A stretch of 64,000 bases of DNA from Cellulomonas gilvus ATCC 13127. GTDB taxonomy: Bacteria; Actinomycetota; Actinomycetes; Actinomycetales; Cellulomonadaceae. The notes under the pieces were generated by a model, which made no database searches, had not been told where the DNA came from, and saw only the letters and a program-made list of their open reading frames with translations. Positions within the stretch are counted from its first letter, which is position 1, and each line of letters begins with the position of its first letter. The position numbers and the translations under genes are program-made. Where the stretch lies: positions 3,348,001 through 3,412,000 of the forward strand of contig NC_015671.1 of NCBI RefSeq assembly GCF_000218545.1, given 5' to 3'. Positions 26,521 through 35,376 of this stretch are shown here, in pieces.

Positions 26521-27408
26521 ATGCGCGTGCGCCCGCCCCTGGTGATCGTCGGCGTCGGCCTCGTGGCCGGCGCCCTCGCCGGGGTGCTGGGCGCGCAGGC
26601 GTTCGCCGACGACCCCGCCGCACCGGCACCGGGTGCCGCACCCTCCGCCCAGGGCCGGGTCGCCTCGCCGGCCGGCACGCACTCCGCCTCGCCGTCCGGA
26701 TCGCCGTCCGGTTCGCCGTCCGCCGAGCCGTCGGCCACGTCCGACGAGACCCCGCCCGGCTTCCGGACGACCGCGCAGCACCTGCTGCCCGATCTCGCTG
26801 CCGCGGTGGCGTCCGCGGGCACGTTCACGTTCACGATCGAGCTCGGCGACGAGACGCCCCCCTTCACCGGCGCCGCTCGCGTCGTCGGGACGCGGAGCGA
26901 CGTCGTGGCGGAGATGCACGAGGGACCGGACCACGTCGAGATCCGGCTCATCGGCGACGACATGTACGCCTCGATGGGCGCCCTCACCGGGGGCGGCTGG
27001 GGCCACGGCCCGCGCGGGTTCCCCGCCGACCCGTTCTCGGGTGTGTACGCCCAGCTGGTCGAGATCGCCGACCTCGCCGCGGTCCTGGCCGACGCGCAGC
27101 CCGGGGTCGTCTCGGTGGGCCCCGCGGGCGACCCGGAGTCGGTCGGCGGGTTCTCCGCGACGCCGTACGACGTGGTGATCGACATGAGGAGGGCCTCCGG
27201 CTCCATCCGGGCCTCGTACGAGCAGAACCTGAGCTCCAGCAGCGAGTACGACCCGATGTCGACGATGCGGCTCTGGGTCTCGGGCGACGGCCTGGTCCGG
27301 CGGCTCAGCGACCCGGACTCCGGCGGCGGCATCACGTACGGCGACTTCGGTGAGCCCGTCGAGATCGAGGCGCCCGAGACGTTCACCGAGATCGAGTACA
27401 CGCACTGA
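26521..27408 (+). CDS. Exported LppX-like protein (paralog 3 of 3)
   Basis: This 295-residue protein has an N-terminal signal or anchor (VIVGVGLVAGALAGVLGAQAF) with no lipobox Cys. It is followed by a Ser/Pro/Gly repeat linker (ASPSGSPSGSPSAEPS, about residues 55-70) and a domain related to the two lipoproteins at 21.9 and 22.9 kb: IRLIGDDMYASMGALTG, then LWVSGDGLVRRLSD and VEIEAPETFTEIEYTH. It probably binds a lipid-like ligand or covers the wall. The start ATG directly follows GGAGCGTGCTGAC. It is monocistronic between the ligase gene and tRNA-Gly. Confidence 0.75.
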   Translation: MRVRPPLVIVGVGLVAGALAGVLGAQAFADDPAAPAPGAAPSAQGRVASPAGTHSASPSGSPSGSPSAEPSATSDETPPGFRTTAQHLLPDLAAAVASAGTFTFTIELGDETPPFTGAARVVGTRSDVVAEMHEGPDHVEIRLIGDDMYASMGALTGGGWGHGPRGFPADPFSGVYAQLVEIADLAAVLADAQPGVVSVGPAGDPESVGGFSATPYDVVIDMRRASGSIRASYEQNLSSSSEYDPMSTMRLWVSGDGLVRRLSDPDSGGGITYGDFGEPVEIEAPETFTEIEYTH

Positions 27409-27486
27409 TCGAGGTTCGCGTCCCCGCGCGCGGCCGGTATGCTGTCGGGGCCGACCACGGCCCGTCGCGGGTCACGGGACGGCGAC

Positions 27487-27557
27487 GCGGGTGTAGTTCA
27501 ATGGTAGAACTTCAGCTTCCCAAGCTGATGGCGCGGGTTCGATTCCCGTCACCCGCT
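27487..27557 (+). tRNA. tRNA-Gly (anticodon CCC)
   Basis: A 71-nt cloverleaf: acceptor GCGGGTG/CACCCGC with discriminator T, D arm with AATGGTAGA, anticodon stem TCAGC/GCTGA around loop TTCCCAA (anticodon CCC, reading GGG), and T arm GCGGGTTCGATTCCCGT. The 3' CCA is not encoded (TCCG follows). TATGCT at 27438-27443 is a plausible -10. No repeat of the tRNA 3' end was found further on, so nothing shows integration here. Confidence 0.95.
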
Positions 27558-27604
27558 CCGAGATGGACGCACAGGTCGCAGACCTCCCGGGGGCGGTGCG
27601 CACG

Positions 27605-28063
27605 ATGAGTCAGGCCGAAGCCCTCCCGGTACCCGGACCGGCTCCCTTTGCGCTCGTGGGCGTCGAGTACGTCAAGCACGTGGCCGCACTGGTGTGCGCG
27701 GGGGCCGTCCTGCTCGTGGGCCCGCTCGGCTCGAACCTGGCTGACGGTTGGGACGCCGAGAGCGCCCTCGGCCTGCTCCGGCTGGTCGCAGGGCTCGCCG
27801 TGATCGCGCTGCTCGGGCACGCGCTGCCCGCGTGGCGGCTCGGGAGGGTGAGCTGGCCGCGTTCGCTGGCGGGGCTGCTCGCGGTCTGGTCTGCCGGGGA
27901 CGTGGGCACGGGCGTCATCGACGGCTCCGGCACGAGCGCCGGCGAGCTCGTCCTGGGCCTTCTCGTCGTCGTCCTGCCCGTCACCCTCCTCGCGCTCGGG
28001 CTGCGTGCACTGATCCCCCCGTGGCGCCCCGACCCCCGCCTGCGCCCCGACGCGCCGCGCTGA
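27605..28063 (+). CDS. Hypothetical four-helix membrane protein
   Basis: This 152-residue protein has four predicted helices (about 18-40, 52-75, 82-100 and 108-135) and a Pro/Arg-rich tail. I do not recognise the family. The ATG at 27605 is preferred because it lies 7-12 nt after a GGGGGCGG stretch. An in-frame start at 27563, inside the tRNA trailer, is less likely. The complementary strand also shows a long frame, but that is the familiar read-through of a tRNA. Downstream, GCTGGTCA/TGACCAGC (28151/28173) may end the transcript. Confidence 0.6.
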   Translation: MSQAEALPVPGPAPFALVGVEYVKHVAALVCAGAVLLVGPLGSNLADGWDAESALGLLRLVAGLAVIALLGHALPAWRLGRVSWPRSLAGLLAVWSAGDVGTGVIDGSGTSAGELVLGLLVVVLPVTLLALGLRALIPPWRPDPRLRPDAPR

Positions 28064-28150
28064 GCTGCCGGTCTCGGCGGAGCCGCCGCGGCGCGCGTAG
28101 ACGCGTTGAGCCCTCGCCGCCGCGGTCGCCTGCAGCCCCGAGCTCATCCC

Positions 28151-28180
28151 GCTGGTCACGCGCGGGGGCGGCTGACCAGC
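28151..28180 (+). terminator. Possible terminator hairpin
   Basis: GCTGGTCA (28151-28158) and TGACCAGC (28173-28180) form a perfect 8-bp stem with a 14-nt G-rich loop, about 90 bp after the membrane-protein stop. Confidence 0.4.
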
Positions 28181-28246
28181 GCCCCCACGACGCAGCGCGG
28201 TTCCTCCACCACCGACTCGACTGTTGCCACGTGCTCACGTTCCGCT

Positions 28247-28286
28247 CTGCAAACTGTCTAGATTCAGACCTGCAAAGTGTAAGGTC
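28247..28286 (+). promoter_or_regulatory. AT-rich promoter with paired operator-like repeats
   Basis: This is a local AT-rich island in the GC-rich sequence. TAGATT (28259-28264) is a candidate -10. CTGCAAACTGT (28247-28257) and CTGCAAAGTGT (28270-28280) are direct repeats 23 bp apart that flank it, and GACCT/AGGTC (28267/28282) form a small inverted repeat around the second. This suggests a regulator binding two faces of the promoter of the ATPase gene. Confidence 0.45.
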
Positions 28287-28309
28287 AGACGACAGGTGCG
28301 ACGAGAGGG

Positions 28310-29569
28310 GTGCCCGTGGAGTACCTGCCCCGTGTGCTCGACGACCTCCTCGCGGCCCGCCTCACGTCCGCGGGCGCCGTCCTCATCGAGGGCCCGAAGG
28401 CCTGCGGCAAGACGCGGACGGCGCAGCAGGTGGCGCGCAGTGCCGTGCATCTCGACCGCGACGAGGCGTCCCTCCATGCGCTCCAGGTCGACCCAGCACT
28501 CGTCCTGGCCGGTGACCCACCGCAGCTCGTCGACGAGTGGCAGCTGGACGGCACACGGGTCTGGAACCACGTCCGCGCCCAGGTGGACCTCCGCGGCGCC
28601 CCGGGCCAGTTCATCCTCACCGGCTCCGCAGTCCCCGACGACGACGCCCGTCGGCACTCCGGCGCGGGCAGGTTCGCGCGGCTCCTGATGCGGCCGATGA
28701 GCCTGTACGAGTCCGGCGACTCCGACGGCTCGATGTCCCTGCGCGCGCTGCTCGCCGGCGAACGTCCCCACGCACGCGCAGGCGCGATGACCGTCCCGGG
28801 GATCGCCGAGCTCATCGTCCGCGGCGGTTGGCCTCTCAACCTCCGGATGGGAGCGGACGCGGCCGCCGCCGCGAACCGCGACTACCTGCGCACGGTGGCC
28901 GAGATCGACCTGCCGCGCATCGCGGGGCCACGGCGCGATCCTGCCCGCGTCACGAGGTTCATCCAGGCGCTCGCCCGCAACACGGCGATGGAGCACGTCG
29001 TCACCAGGCTGGCCGCCGAGGCCGACGGCGACGACGTCTCCGTGTCGCGTCTGACCGCCCACGAGTACCAGGACGCGCTCACGCGGCTCATGCTCCTCGA
29101 GGTGCAACCTGCGTGGTCCACGCACCTCAGATCGCGTGCGCGACTGCGCGACCGCCCCCGCACCCACCTGATCGACCCGTCGCTCGCCGCGGCAGCGCTC
29201 GACGCGACGCCCGAGAGGCTCCTGCGCGACCTCAACACCCTCGGCCTGCTCTTCGAGTCGCTCGTGGTGCGTGACCTGCGCGTGTACGCCGACGCGGCCG
29301 ACGGTGCGGTTCATCACTACCGGGACTCCGACGGGCTCGAGGTCGACGCCATCGTCGAAGCACGGGACGGTACGTGGGGCGCGTTCGAGGTCAAGCTGGG
29401 CGCAGGCCAGATCGACCAGGCGGCGAGCAGGCTCCTCAAGTTCGCCGAGAAGATCGACACCGCGAAGGTGGGCGCACCCGCGGTCCTCGGCGTCGTCACG
29501 GCGAGCGGGTACGGCCTGACCCGCCCCGACGGCGTGGTCACCATCCCGATCGGCGCCCTCGGGCCCTGA
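28310..29569 (+). CDS. AAA-14/DUF4143 family ATPase
   Basis: This 419-residue cytosolic protein has Walker A GPKACGKT at residues 28-35, and LVDEWQL about 40 residues further on as the Walker B/DUF4143-type acidic strand. GQFILTGSAVP acts as sensor 1, and a C-terminal DUF4143 domain carries a nuclease-like core: DSDGLEVDAIVEARDG and AFEVKLG (the D-x-n-ExK pattern of PD-(D/E)XK folds). The role of these widespread ATPases is unknown. They are often in accessory DNA. Start is GTG 28310. GTG 28316 is better spaced after GAGAGGGG. It is not visibly paired with a toxin or antitoxin. Confidence 0.85.
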   Translation: MPVEYLPRVLDDLLAARLTSAGAVLIEGPKACGKTRTAQQVARSAVHLDRDEASLHALQVDPALVLAGDPPQLVDEWQLDGTRVWNHVRAQVDLRGAPGQFILTGSAVPDDDARRHSGAGRFARLLMRPMSLYESGDSDGSMSLRALLAGERPHARAGAMTVPGIAELIVRGGWPLNLRMGADAAAAANRDYLRTVAEIDLPRIAGPRRDPARVTRFIQALARNTAMEHVVTRLAAEADGDDVSVSRLTAHEYQDALTRLMLLEVQPAWSTHLRSRARLRDRPRTHLIDPSLAAAALDATPERLLRDLNTLGLLFESLVVRDLRVYADAADGAVHHYRDSDGLEVDAIVEARDGTWGAFEVKLGAGQIDQAASRLLKFAEKIDTAKVGAPAVLGVVTASGYGLTRPDGVVTIPIGALGP

Positions 29570-29590
29570 GAGCGCCGGCGGCCTGAGCCC

Positions 29591-29967
29591 GTGGAGCAGC
29601 CGATCGACGTGCAGGCCTACCTGGCGCGCGTCGAGTCCGACCCGCGCTCGGTGCCGAAGGCCGCGAGCCTGGGTCTGGGCTACGTGATCAAGATGCACCG
29701 GCCGACTCGTCGACCACCGCGGTGTTCCAGTCCGCATTCGACGAGTCCGCGCGCGGGGGCTCGCGCATGTACGACTGGCCCGCATGCTGGCACGCCGTGT
29801 GGACCGTGGTGCCCCGCTCCCCCGTGACGCCCGTGGGCGGGGTCCGGTGGCGGGTGCGCGTCCAACGCACGTCGCGCGAGCGCCTCCAGTACTGGGTCGC
29901 GGTGACGAACGAGACCGACCAGGACGTCCAGGTCGAGGGCCGGTACGAGGTGCTCGCGACCGTCTGA
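29591..29967 (+). pseudogene. Frameshifted hypothetical gene
   Basis: Frame 1 runs from a GTG at 29591 (VEQPIDVQAYLARVESDPRS) with good codon use to about 29698, then turns into Arg/Pro junk. From 29701 the neighbouring frame becomes coding (ADSSTTAVFQSAFDES through RVRVQRTSRERLQYWVAV) to a TGA at 29967. Adding one base in the CCGG run at 29698-29701 would restore one protein of about 126 residues, so either a G was lost or the read is wrong. The repaired protein matches no family I know. The C-terminal half looks like a beta-rich domain. It lies 22 bp after the ATPase gene, probably in the same transcript. Confidence 0.6.
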
Positions 29968-30025
29968 GACGGCCGAGCCGCACGGGAGGAGCACGAACAT
30001 GCAGGTGCGCGCGCGGGCGCCGGGC

Positions 30026-31645
30026 TCAGAGGCGGAAGGCCGTGATGGTCCCGGCCATCTCGCCCGCGAGGTCCACCACGCCGCCGATGTGGTCGTCGAC
30101 CTCGGCCAGCGCATGCGAGCTCGCGGCCGCCGCGTCGGCCACCGCGCCGATGCTCGCGGCGATCTCGCCCGCGCCGAGTGCCGCGTCGGCGACGCCGCGC
30201 GACATCTCGTTGGTCGTCGCGGTCTGCTCCTCGACCGCCGACGCGATGGTCATCTGGTAGTCGTTGATCGACGCGATGATCTGCGCGATCTCGTCGATGG
30301 CCGCGACGGCACCGGTCGTGTCGCGCTGGATCGCGTCGACGCGGCGCGCGATGTCCTCGGTGGCCTTGGCGGTCTCGTTCGCGAGCTCCTTGACCTCACC
30401 GGCCACGACCGCGAAGCCCTTGCCGGCCTCACCGGCACGTGCGGCCTCGATGGTCGCGTTGAGCGCCAGCAGGTTCGTCTGCTCGGCGATCGTCGTGATG
30501 ACCTTGACGACGTTGCCGATCTCCTGCGAGGAGACGCCCAGCTTGGCGACGGTCTCGTTGGTGGTCGCCGCGACCGCGGTGGCCTGACCCGCGACCTTGG
30601 CGGCCTCGGTGGCGTTCTGCGCGATCTCGCGGATCGAGGCACCCATCTGCTCGGCACCGGCCGCGACGGCCTGCACGTTGCGGGACACCGCATCCGCCGC
30701 GGCGGCGACGACGCCGACCTGCGTGGACGTCTCGTGCGCGGCGCGCGCACCCTCCGTGGCCGTGCCGCGCAGGTGCGCCGCGGTGCTGCTGGTCTGCTCG
30801 GCGGTCCCGGCGACCTTCCCCACGAGCTCGGCGGTCGCGGAGATCGCCTGGTCCAGCGCGGAGCCGGCGAGCGAGATCTCGCCGCCGCCGGTCAGGCCGG
30901 TGCGCTGCGTGAGGTCGCCGGCCGCGAGCGCGAGCGCGACCTCGCGGATGCGCGTCGCGGGGCCCGCGACGTCACGCGTCACCTTGCGTGCGGCGTACGC
31001 GGCGAATAGCGCGCACAGCACGCCGAGACCCACCAGCAGCTGCGTGCCGCGCTCCTGCGCGGCCCGCTGGTCGGCTCGCAGCGCGTCGACACGTGCGCTG
31101 GCCGAGGCCTGGATCTCGTCCGCGAGCGTGATGACCTCGTCGTACGCGGCTCCCGCGGAGCCGGAGTTGATGAGCTCGAGGGCCGCGCGGTAGTCGTCCT
31201 GGTCGCCGGTCTCCAGGAGGGCCACCACATCGTCGTCGCCCGCGAAGAACTGGTCCCAGGCGTCGTCGAGCGCGTCGAACGCGGCCTGCTCCTGCGGCGT
31301 CGCACCCGTGGTGTCGACGGTCGCGAGCCACGTGCGCACGTCCTCGTTCATGGCCAGCAGCGACGAGCGGTTGTACGCGTCGGCCGCGAGGCCGGCCTCC
31401 GGGCCGACGGCCGCGACGTCCGCGACCACGAGGCCCTGCCAGCCCGTCGCGTCGGCGATCTGGTAGCGCGCCTCCTCGGACAGGCGCAGGATGCGGTCCG
31501 CCTGCGTGGTCCGGTCCGCGTAGCCGCGCTGCGTCTGCGCCGTCACCACGCCCAGGCCGATCGCGACGACGACCAGCGCCGTCATCAGGCCGAAGACCGC
31601 GTACATCCGCAGCCCGATCGACTGCCCGCGCCAGCCGCGCATCAT
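30026..31645 (-). CDS. Methyl-accepting chemotaxis protein
   Basis: This 539-residue membrane chemoreceptor has TM1 (about 12-33, [20 protein letters not shown]) and an extracellular four-helix-bundle-like ligand domain of about 165 residues. TM2 (about 200-218) is followed by a HAMP domain and a long coiled-coil signalling domain with the invariant hairpin tip [20 protein letters not shown], then [13 protein letters not shown]. It has no C-terminal CheR-tether pentapeptide. The ligand is unknown. It implies that the strain is motile, although no che or flagellar gene lies in the window. It is monocistronic. An AT-rich 285-bp gap upstream (31820-31860) likely holds its promoter and that of the divergent gene. 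Confidence 0.94.
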   Translation of the reverse strand: MMRGWRGQSIGLRMYAVFGLMTALVVVAIGLGVVTAQTQRGYADRTTQADRILRLSEEARYQIADATGWQGLVVADVAAVGPEAGLAADAYNRSSLLAMNEDVRTWLATVDTTGATPQEQAAFDALDDAWDQFFAGDDDVVALLETGDQDDYRAALELINSGSAGAAYDEVITLADEIQASASARVDALRADQRAAQERGTQLLVGLGVLCALFAAYAARKVTRDVAGPATRIREVALALAAGDLTQRTGLTGGGEISLAGSALDQAISATAELVGKVAGTAEQTSSTAAHLRGTATEGARAAHETSTQVGVVAAAADAVSRNVQAVAAGAEQMGASIREIAQNATEAAKVAGQATAVAATTNETVAKLGVSSQEIGNVVKVITTIAEQTNLLALNATIEAARAGEAGKGFAVVAGEVKELANETAKATEDIARRVDAIQRDTTGAVAAIDEIAQIIASINDYQMTIASAVEEQTATTNEMSRGVADAALGAGEIAASIGAVADAAAASSHALAEVDDHIGGVVDLAGEMAGTITAFRL

Positions 31646-31930
31646 GCTTCCCGTCTCGTCGAGGTCGGGCGACAGCCCGCTCGTCCCGCCGATCGGACGC
31701 GGGGTCCCGCGGCTGAGCGGACCGGCGTGTGGCGGGCGCCACAGCGGTGGCGGCGAGGGGGCCGCCCACGTCCCCCGACGGTCGGCCCCCTCGCATCGGG
31801 TGCGCAGCCCGAGGTCGCCAGTCTGGCTATAACCGACCTATCAAGTCAAGATTATGGCCTCGCGACCCCGGTGACGGCTCACCATGCGAGACGCCGTCGG
31901 AACGCACGCCCCGTGCTGCACACTCGCGGT

Positions 31931-34444
31931 GTGATCGACGTGCTCTCCTCCGGCCCCGGGGCGGGAGCGCGCGCGGACGGCCCCTGGCACTGGCTCCCGC
32001 CGGACGCGACCGCCCCCACCGACGAGGAGCTGCGCCGGGCCCGCGCCGACGCCGAGTCGCTGCTCGCCGACCACGGCGTCACGTACGGCGCCGAGGACGA
32101 GCACGGCCCGTGGCGTCTGGACCCCGCGCCCGTCGTGGTCGACGAGGACGAGTGGGCGCGCCTGGAGGCCGGGCTGGTGCAGCGCGCCGAGCTCCTGGAC
32201 GCGCTGCTCACCGACCTGTACGGCGCGCGGCGCCTGCTCACCGACAGCCTGCTGCCGCCCACGTCCGTGGTCGCGCACCCCGGGTTCCTGCGGGCCGTGG
32301 ACGGCGTGCGGCTGCGCGGCGGACGTGAGCTGGTGCTGGCCGCGACCGACCTGGCCCGCGGCGACGACGGCGGCTGGTTCGCGCTCGTCGACCGGACCCA
32401 GGCGCCGTCCGGAGCGGGCTACGCCATGGAGGGTCGCCGCGTCGTCGCGCAGGTGCTGGCGGGGCTCTACCGTCAGACGCCGATCCAGCGGCTCGGACCG
32501 TTCTTCCGCGCGCTGCGCCACACGCTGTACGACGTCGCACCGCCGTCCGCCGACGAGCCCCGCGTCGCGCTCCTGACGCCCGGGCCCGGCAGCGAGACGG
32601 CGTTCGACCAGGCGTACCTGGCCTCCATGCTCGGCCTCCCGCTGGTCGAGGGCTCCGACCTGGTGGTCCGCGAGGGACGGCTGTGGATGCGCGCGATCGG
32701 CGGCGCCGAACCCGTCGACGTGCTGCTGCGCCGCGTGGACGCGCCGTGGTGCGACCCGCTCGACCTGCGCACCGGCTCCCGGCTCGGTGCACCCGGGCTG
32801 GTCCGCGCGGTGCGCGCCGGCACGCTGTCCGTGGTCAACCCGCTCGGCTCGGGCGTGCTCGAGAACCCCGCGGTGCTCGCGTACCTGCCGCGGCTGGCGC
32901 GCACCGTGCTCGACCAGGACCTGCTCCTGCCGTCCGCGCCCACGTGGTGGTGCGGCGAGCCCGCGGGCCTCTCGCACGTCCTGGCGCACCTCGCCGAGCT
33001 GGTGCTGCTGCCCCCGTCGCGTGAGGACCGGGCCGTCCTGGGCTGGACCCTGGACGCCGACGAGCGCGCCGCGCTGGCCGCGCAGATCGCCGCGCAGCCG
33101 TGGCGCTGGTCCGGGCAGGAGCGCGTGGGCGGTGGTGCGGTGCTGGACGTGACCGCGCGCGGCACGCAACGGGGCACCGGTGTGGGGGTGCTGCGCACGT
33201 TCGCGGTGGCGCACCGCGGCACGTACACGGTCATGGCGGGCGGGCTCGCGCGCGTCGCGGACGGACCCGTCGTCTCCTCCGCGGCCGGGGCGGTCGCCAA
33301 GGACGTCTGGGTGCTCACGGCACAGGCCGACCCGACCCCCGAGCCCGCGGACGTCGCGGGCACCGGTGCGGTCGCCCGACGCGGCCCCGTCGGCATCTCC
33401 CCCCGCACCGCCGAGAACCTGTTCTGGCTGGGCCGGTACGCCGAACGCGCCGAGGACCAGGCGCGTGACCTGCGCGTCGTCGTCGACCGCTGGGACGACT
33501 TCCACGGGCGGCCCCGCTCGTCCGGCGGGCGCGCGCTGGCCGTGCTCGTCGCCGCGCTGCACGACCCGGGCGCGCCAGGACCCGGGCCCTCGCTGCGGGA
33601 CCTCGCGCTGGACCGGTCTCGGGCGCAGTCGGTCGCGGGCGCGGTGCGCGGCATCGGCACCGCGGCCGCCGCCGTGCGTGACCAGCTCTCGACCGACACG
33701 TTCGGCCCGCTCGCGCGCATCGAGCGCGCGCTGCGCGCCGAACGCGCGCGCCTGCGCGTGCCCGAGCCGGACGCGCTCGACCTGGGGGCCGCCGCACCGC
33801 GGCCCGGTGCGGCCGCCACGGCCGGGCTGCGGCCGGTGCTGGACCGCACGCTCGAAGGGCTGCTGGCGATCGCGGGCATCGTCGCCGAGGGGCTGGTGCG
33901 TGACGCGGGCTGGCGCCTGCTCGACGCGGGGCGGCGCATCGAGCGCGCGCAGCACGTGGTGGCCTCGTTGCAGCGCACGCTCGTCGACCTGCTGCCCCGT
34001 CCGGTCGAGGCGCACGTGGTCGACTCGATCGTGCTCGCGCACGACTCGTCGATCACGTTCCGCCGGCGCTACGCCGACGACGCGGGCGTGCCGGCGGTCC
34101 TGGACCTGCTCGTCGTCGACCCCACCAACCCCCGGTCGCTCGCGTTCCAGCTCGCGCGCCTGCAGGAGGCGCTCGCGGGCGTGCCCGTGCGCTCGCGCAG
34201 CACCGAGCAGCGCGACCGTCTGCTGACCGACGTCGTGGACCTGGTGGCCGAGCTCGACCCGGTCGCGGTGTCCGTCCCCGACGCCGACGGCCGCCGCACG
34301 CGCCTGGCCGAGCTGCTCGAGTCCATGCAGTGGCGGCTGCTCGCGGTCGCGGACGAGGTCGAGGCCGTGCACTTCGCCCGCCCCGCGCAGGCCCGCGCGC
34401 TGGACGACCCGTGGGACGCCGGCGACGAGGAGGACGCGCCGTGA
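31931..34444 (+). CDS. Circularly permuted ATP-grasp (DUF404/DUF407) fused to alpha-E (DUF403) domain protein
   Basis: This 837-residue cytosolic protein fuses two domains usually encoded by adjacent genes. Residues 1 to about 490 are a circularly permuted ATP-grasp ligase (GPGSETAFDQAYLASMLGLPLVEGSDL; PLGSGVLENPAVLAYLP). About 490-830 is the all-helical alpha-E domain (RTAENLFWLGRYAERAED; DSSITFRRRYADDAGVPAVLDLL). Such proteins probably form a peptide-like amide bond on an unknown substrate. The GTG at 31931 was chosen because the ATP-grasp homology begins soon after. A GTG six codons earlier is possible. It overlaps the transglutaminase gene by 4 bp. Confidence 0.88.
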   Translation: MIDVLSSGPGAGARADGPWHWLPPDATAPTDEELRRARADAESLLADHGVTYGAEDEHGPWRLDPAPVVVDEDEWARLEAGLVQRAELLDALLTDLYGARRLLTDSLLPPTSVVAHPGFLRAVDGVRLRGGRELVLAATDLARGDDGGWFALVDRTQAPSGAGYAMEGRRVVAQVLAGLYRQTPIQRLGPFFRALRHTLYDVAPPSADEPRVALLTPGPGSETAFDQAYLASMLGLPLVEGSDLVVREGRLWMRAIGGAEPVDVLLRRVDAPWCDPLDLRTGSRLGAPGLVRAVRAGTLSVVNPLGSGVLENPAVLAYLPRLARTVLDQDLLLPSAPTWWCGEPAGLSHVLAHLAELVLLPPSREDRAVLGWTLDADERAALAAQIAAQPWRWSGQERVGGGAVLDVTARGTQRGTGVGVLRTFAVAHRGTYTVMAGGLARVADGPVVSSAAGAVAKDVWVLTAQADPTPEPADVAGTGAVARRGPVGISPRTAENLFWLGRYAERAEDQARDLRVVVDRWDDFHGRPRSSGGRALAVLVAALHDPGAPGPGPSLRDLALDRSRAQSVAGAVRGIGTAAAAVRDQLSTDTFGPLARIERALRAERARLRVPEPDALDLGAAAPRPGAAATAGLRPVLDRTLEGLLAIAGIVAEGLVRDAGWRLLDAGRRIERAQHVVASLQRTLVDLLPRPVEAHVVDSIVLAHDSSITFRRRYADDAGVPAVLDLLVVDPTNPRSLAFQLARLQEALAGVPVRSRSTEQRDRLLTDVVDLVAELDPVAVSVPDADGRRTRLAELLESMQWRLLAVADEVEAVHFARPAQARALDDPWDAGDEEDAP

Positions 34445-35361
34445 CGCGCACGTACGACCTGGTGCACCGCACCACGTACACCTACCCGCAGGAGGTCACC
34501 GACTCCTACGGCCGCACGACGACGACGCCGCGCGACGTGCCCGGCCAGGCGGTGCTGCACGCGCACGTCGAGGTGGACCCGGCGCCCGCGGACACGGCCA
34601 CGCACGTCGACTACTACGGCAACCGCACCACGTACTACGGCGTGACCACGCCGCACACGCGCCTGGTCGTGACCGCGCGCTCCACCATCGAGGTCAGCCG
34701 CCCGCGCCCCGAGCCGACCGCGCTGCCCGACGTGGCCTGGGACGACACGGCCCGTTCGGTGGCGTCCGGCGACCAGGCCGCCGCCGCCGCGCCCGAGATC
34801 CTCGTCGCGCTGCGCGAGATGGTGCTGCCGTCGGCCCACGTCGCGTTCGTTGACGCGGTGCGCACGTGGGCCGCCCCCACGTTCACGCCGGGGCGTCCGC
34901 TGGGTGAGGTCGTCGTCGAGCTGTGCCACCGGATCCGTCACGAGCTCACGTACCGCACGGGCTCGACGACCGTGCACACCACGCAGGCCCAGCTGCTGGC
35001 GCAGGGTGCGGGCGTCTGCCAGGACTTCGCGCACCTGATGATCGCCGCGCTGCGCGTGCACGGCGTGCCGGCGCGGTACGTGAGCGGGTACCTCGAGACG
35101 CAGCCGCCGCCCGGCCGGGCCAAGCTGCGGGGTGCGGACGCGTCGCACGCCTGGGTCTCGGTGTGGCTGCCCGGCGCCGGCTGGGTGGACGCCGACCCCA
35201 CCAACGACCAGCTGGTCGACGACCGGTACGTGGTGCTCGGCTGGGGACGCGACTACCACGACGTGCCACCGCTGCGGGGCGTGATCTTCACCGAGGGCTC
35301 GGGTTCGCGGCTCACGGTGCAGGTGGACCTGGTGCCCGCGGGATCGCCAGCGTTCACCTGA
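34441..35361 (+). CDS. Transglutaminase-like protease with N-terminal bacterial domain
   Basis: This 306-residue cytosolic protein has an N-terminal beta domain (residues about 3-90, YDLVHRTTYTYPQEV, the Bact_transglu_N family) and a transglutaminase core with an intact triad: Cys193 in GVCQDFAH, His236 in SHAWVSVW and Asp252 in ADPTND. Homologs likely cleave amide bonds rather than cross-link. It is coupled to the ATP-grasp/alpha-E gene by a GTGA overlap, the well-known but biochemically undefined pairing found across bacteria. A plausible cycle is that one partner makes an isopeptide-like bond and the other breaks it. Confidence 0.9.
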   Translation: MTRTYDLVHRTTYTYPQEVTDSYGRTTTTPRDVPGQAVLHAHVEVDPAPADTATHVDYYGNRTTYYGVTTPHTRLVVTARSTIEVSRPRPEPTALPDVAWDDTARSVASGDQAAAAAPEILVALREMVLPSAHVAFVDAVRTWAAPTFTPGRPLGEVVVELCHRIRHELTYRTGSTTVHTTQAQLLAQGAGVCQDFAHLMIAALRVHGVPARYVSGYLETQPPPGRAKLRGADASHAWVSVWLPGAGWVDADPTNDQLVDDRYVVLGWGRDYHDVPPLRGVIFTEGSGSRLTVQVDLVPAGSPAFT

Positions 35362-35376
35362 GGAGCGCGCCCCGGC

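Noticed and set aside
27512..28159. Long minus-strand frame ending in GDGNRTRAISLGS
   Set aside because: This is the well-known spurious translation of a tRNA complement. Codon use and the membrane protein on the plus strand argue against it.
29591..29827. Separate gene encoding 78 residues
   Set aside because: After residue 36 the frame loses coding character while the neighbouring frame gains it. It is better read as one frameshifted gene.
27487..29967. Integrated island at tRNA-Gly
   Set aside because: No integrase, and no second copy of the tRNA 3' end (GGTTCGATTCCCGTC) was found downstream. The accessory-looking genes alone are not enough.
31820..31860. Sigma-28-type promoter for the chemoreceptor gene
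   Set aside because: The stretch is AT-rich but does not show the -35/-10 pair of flagellar promoters in the right order and spacing on either strand.
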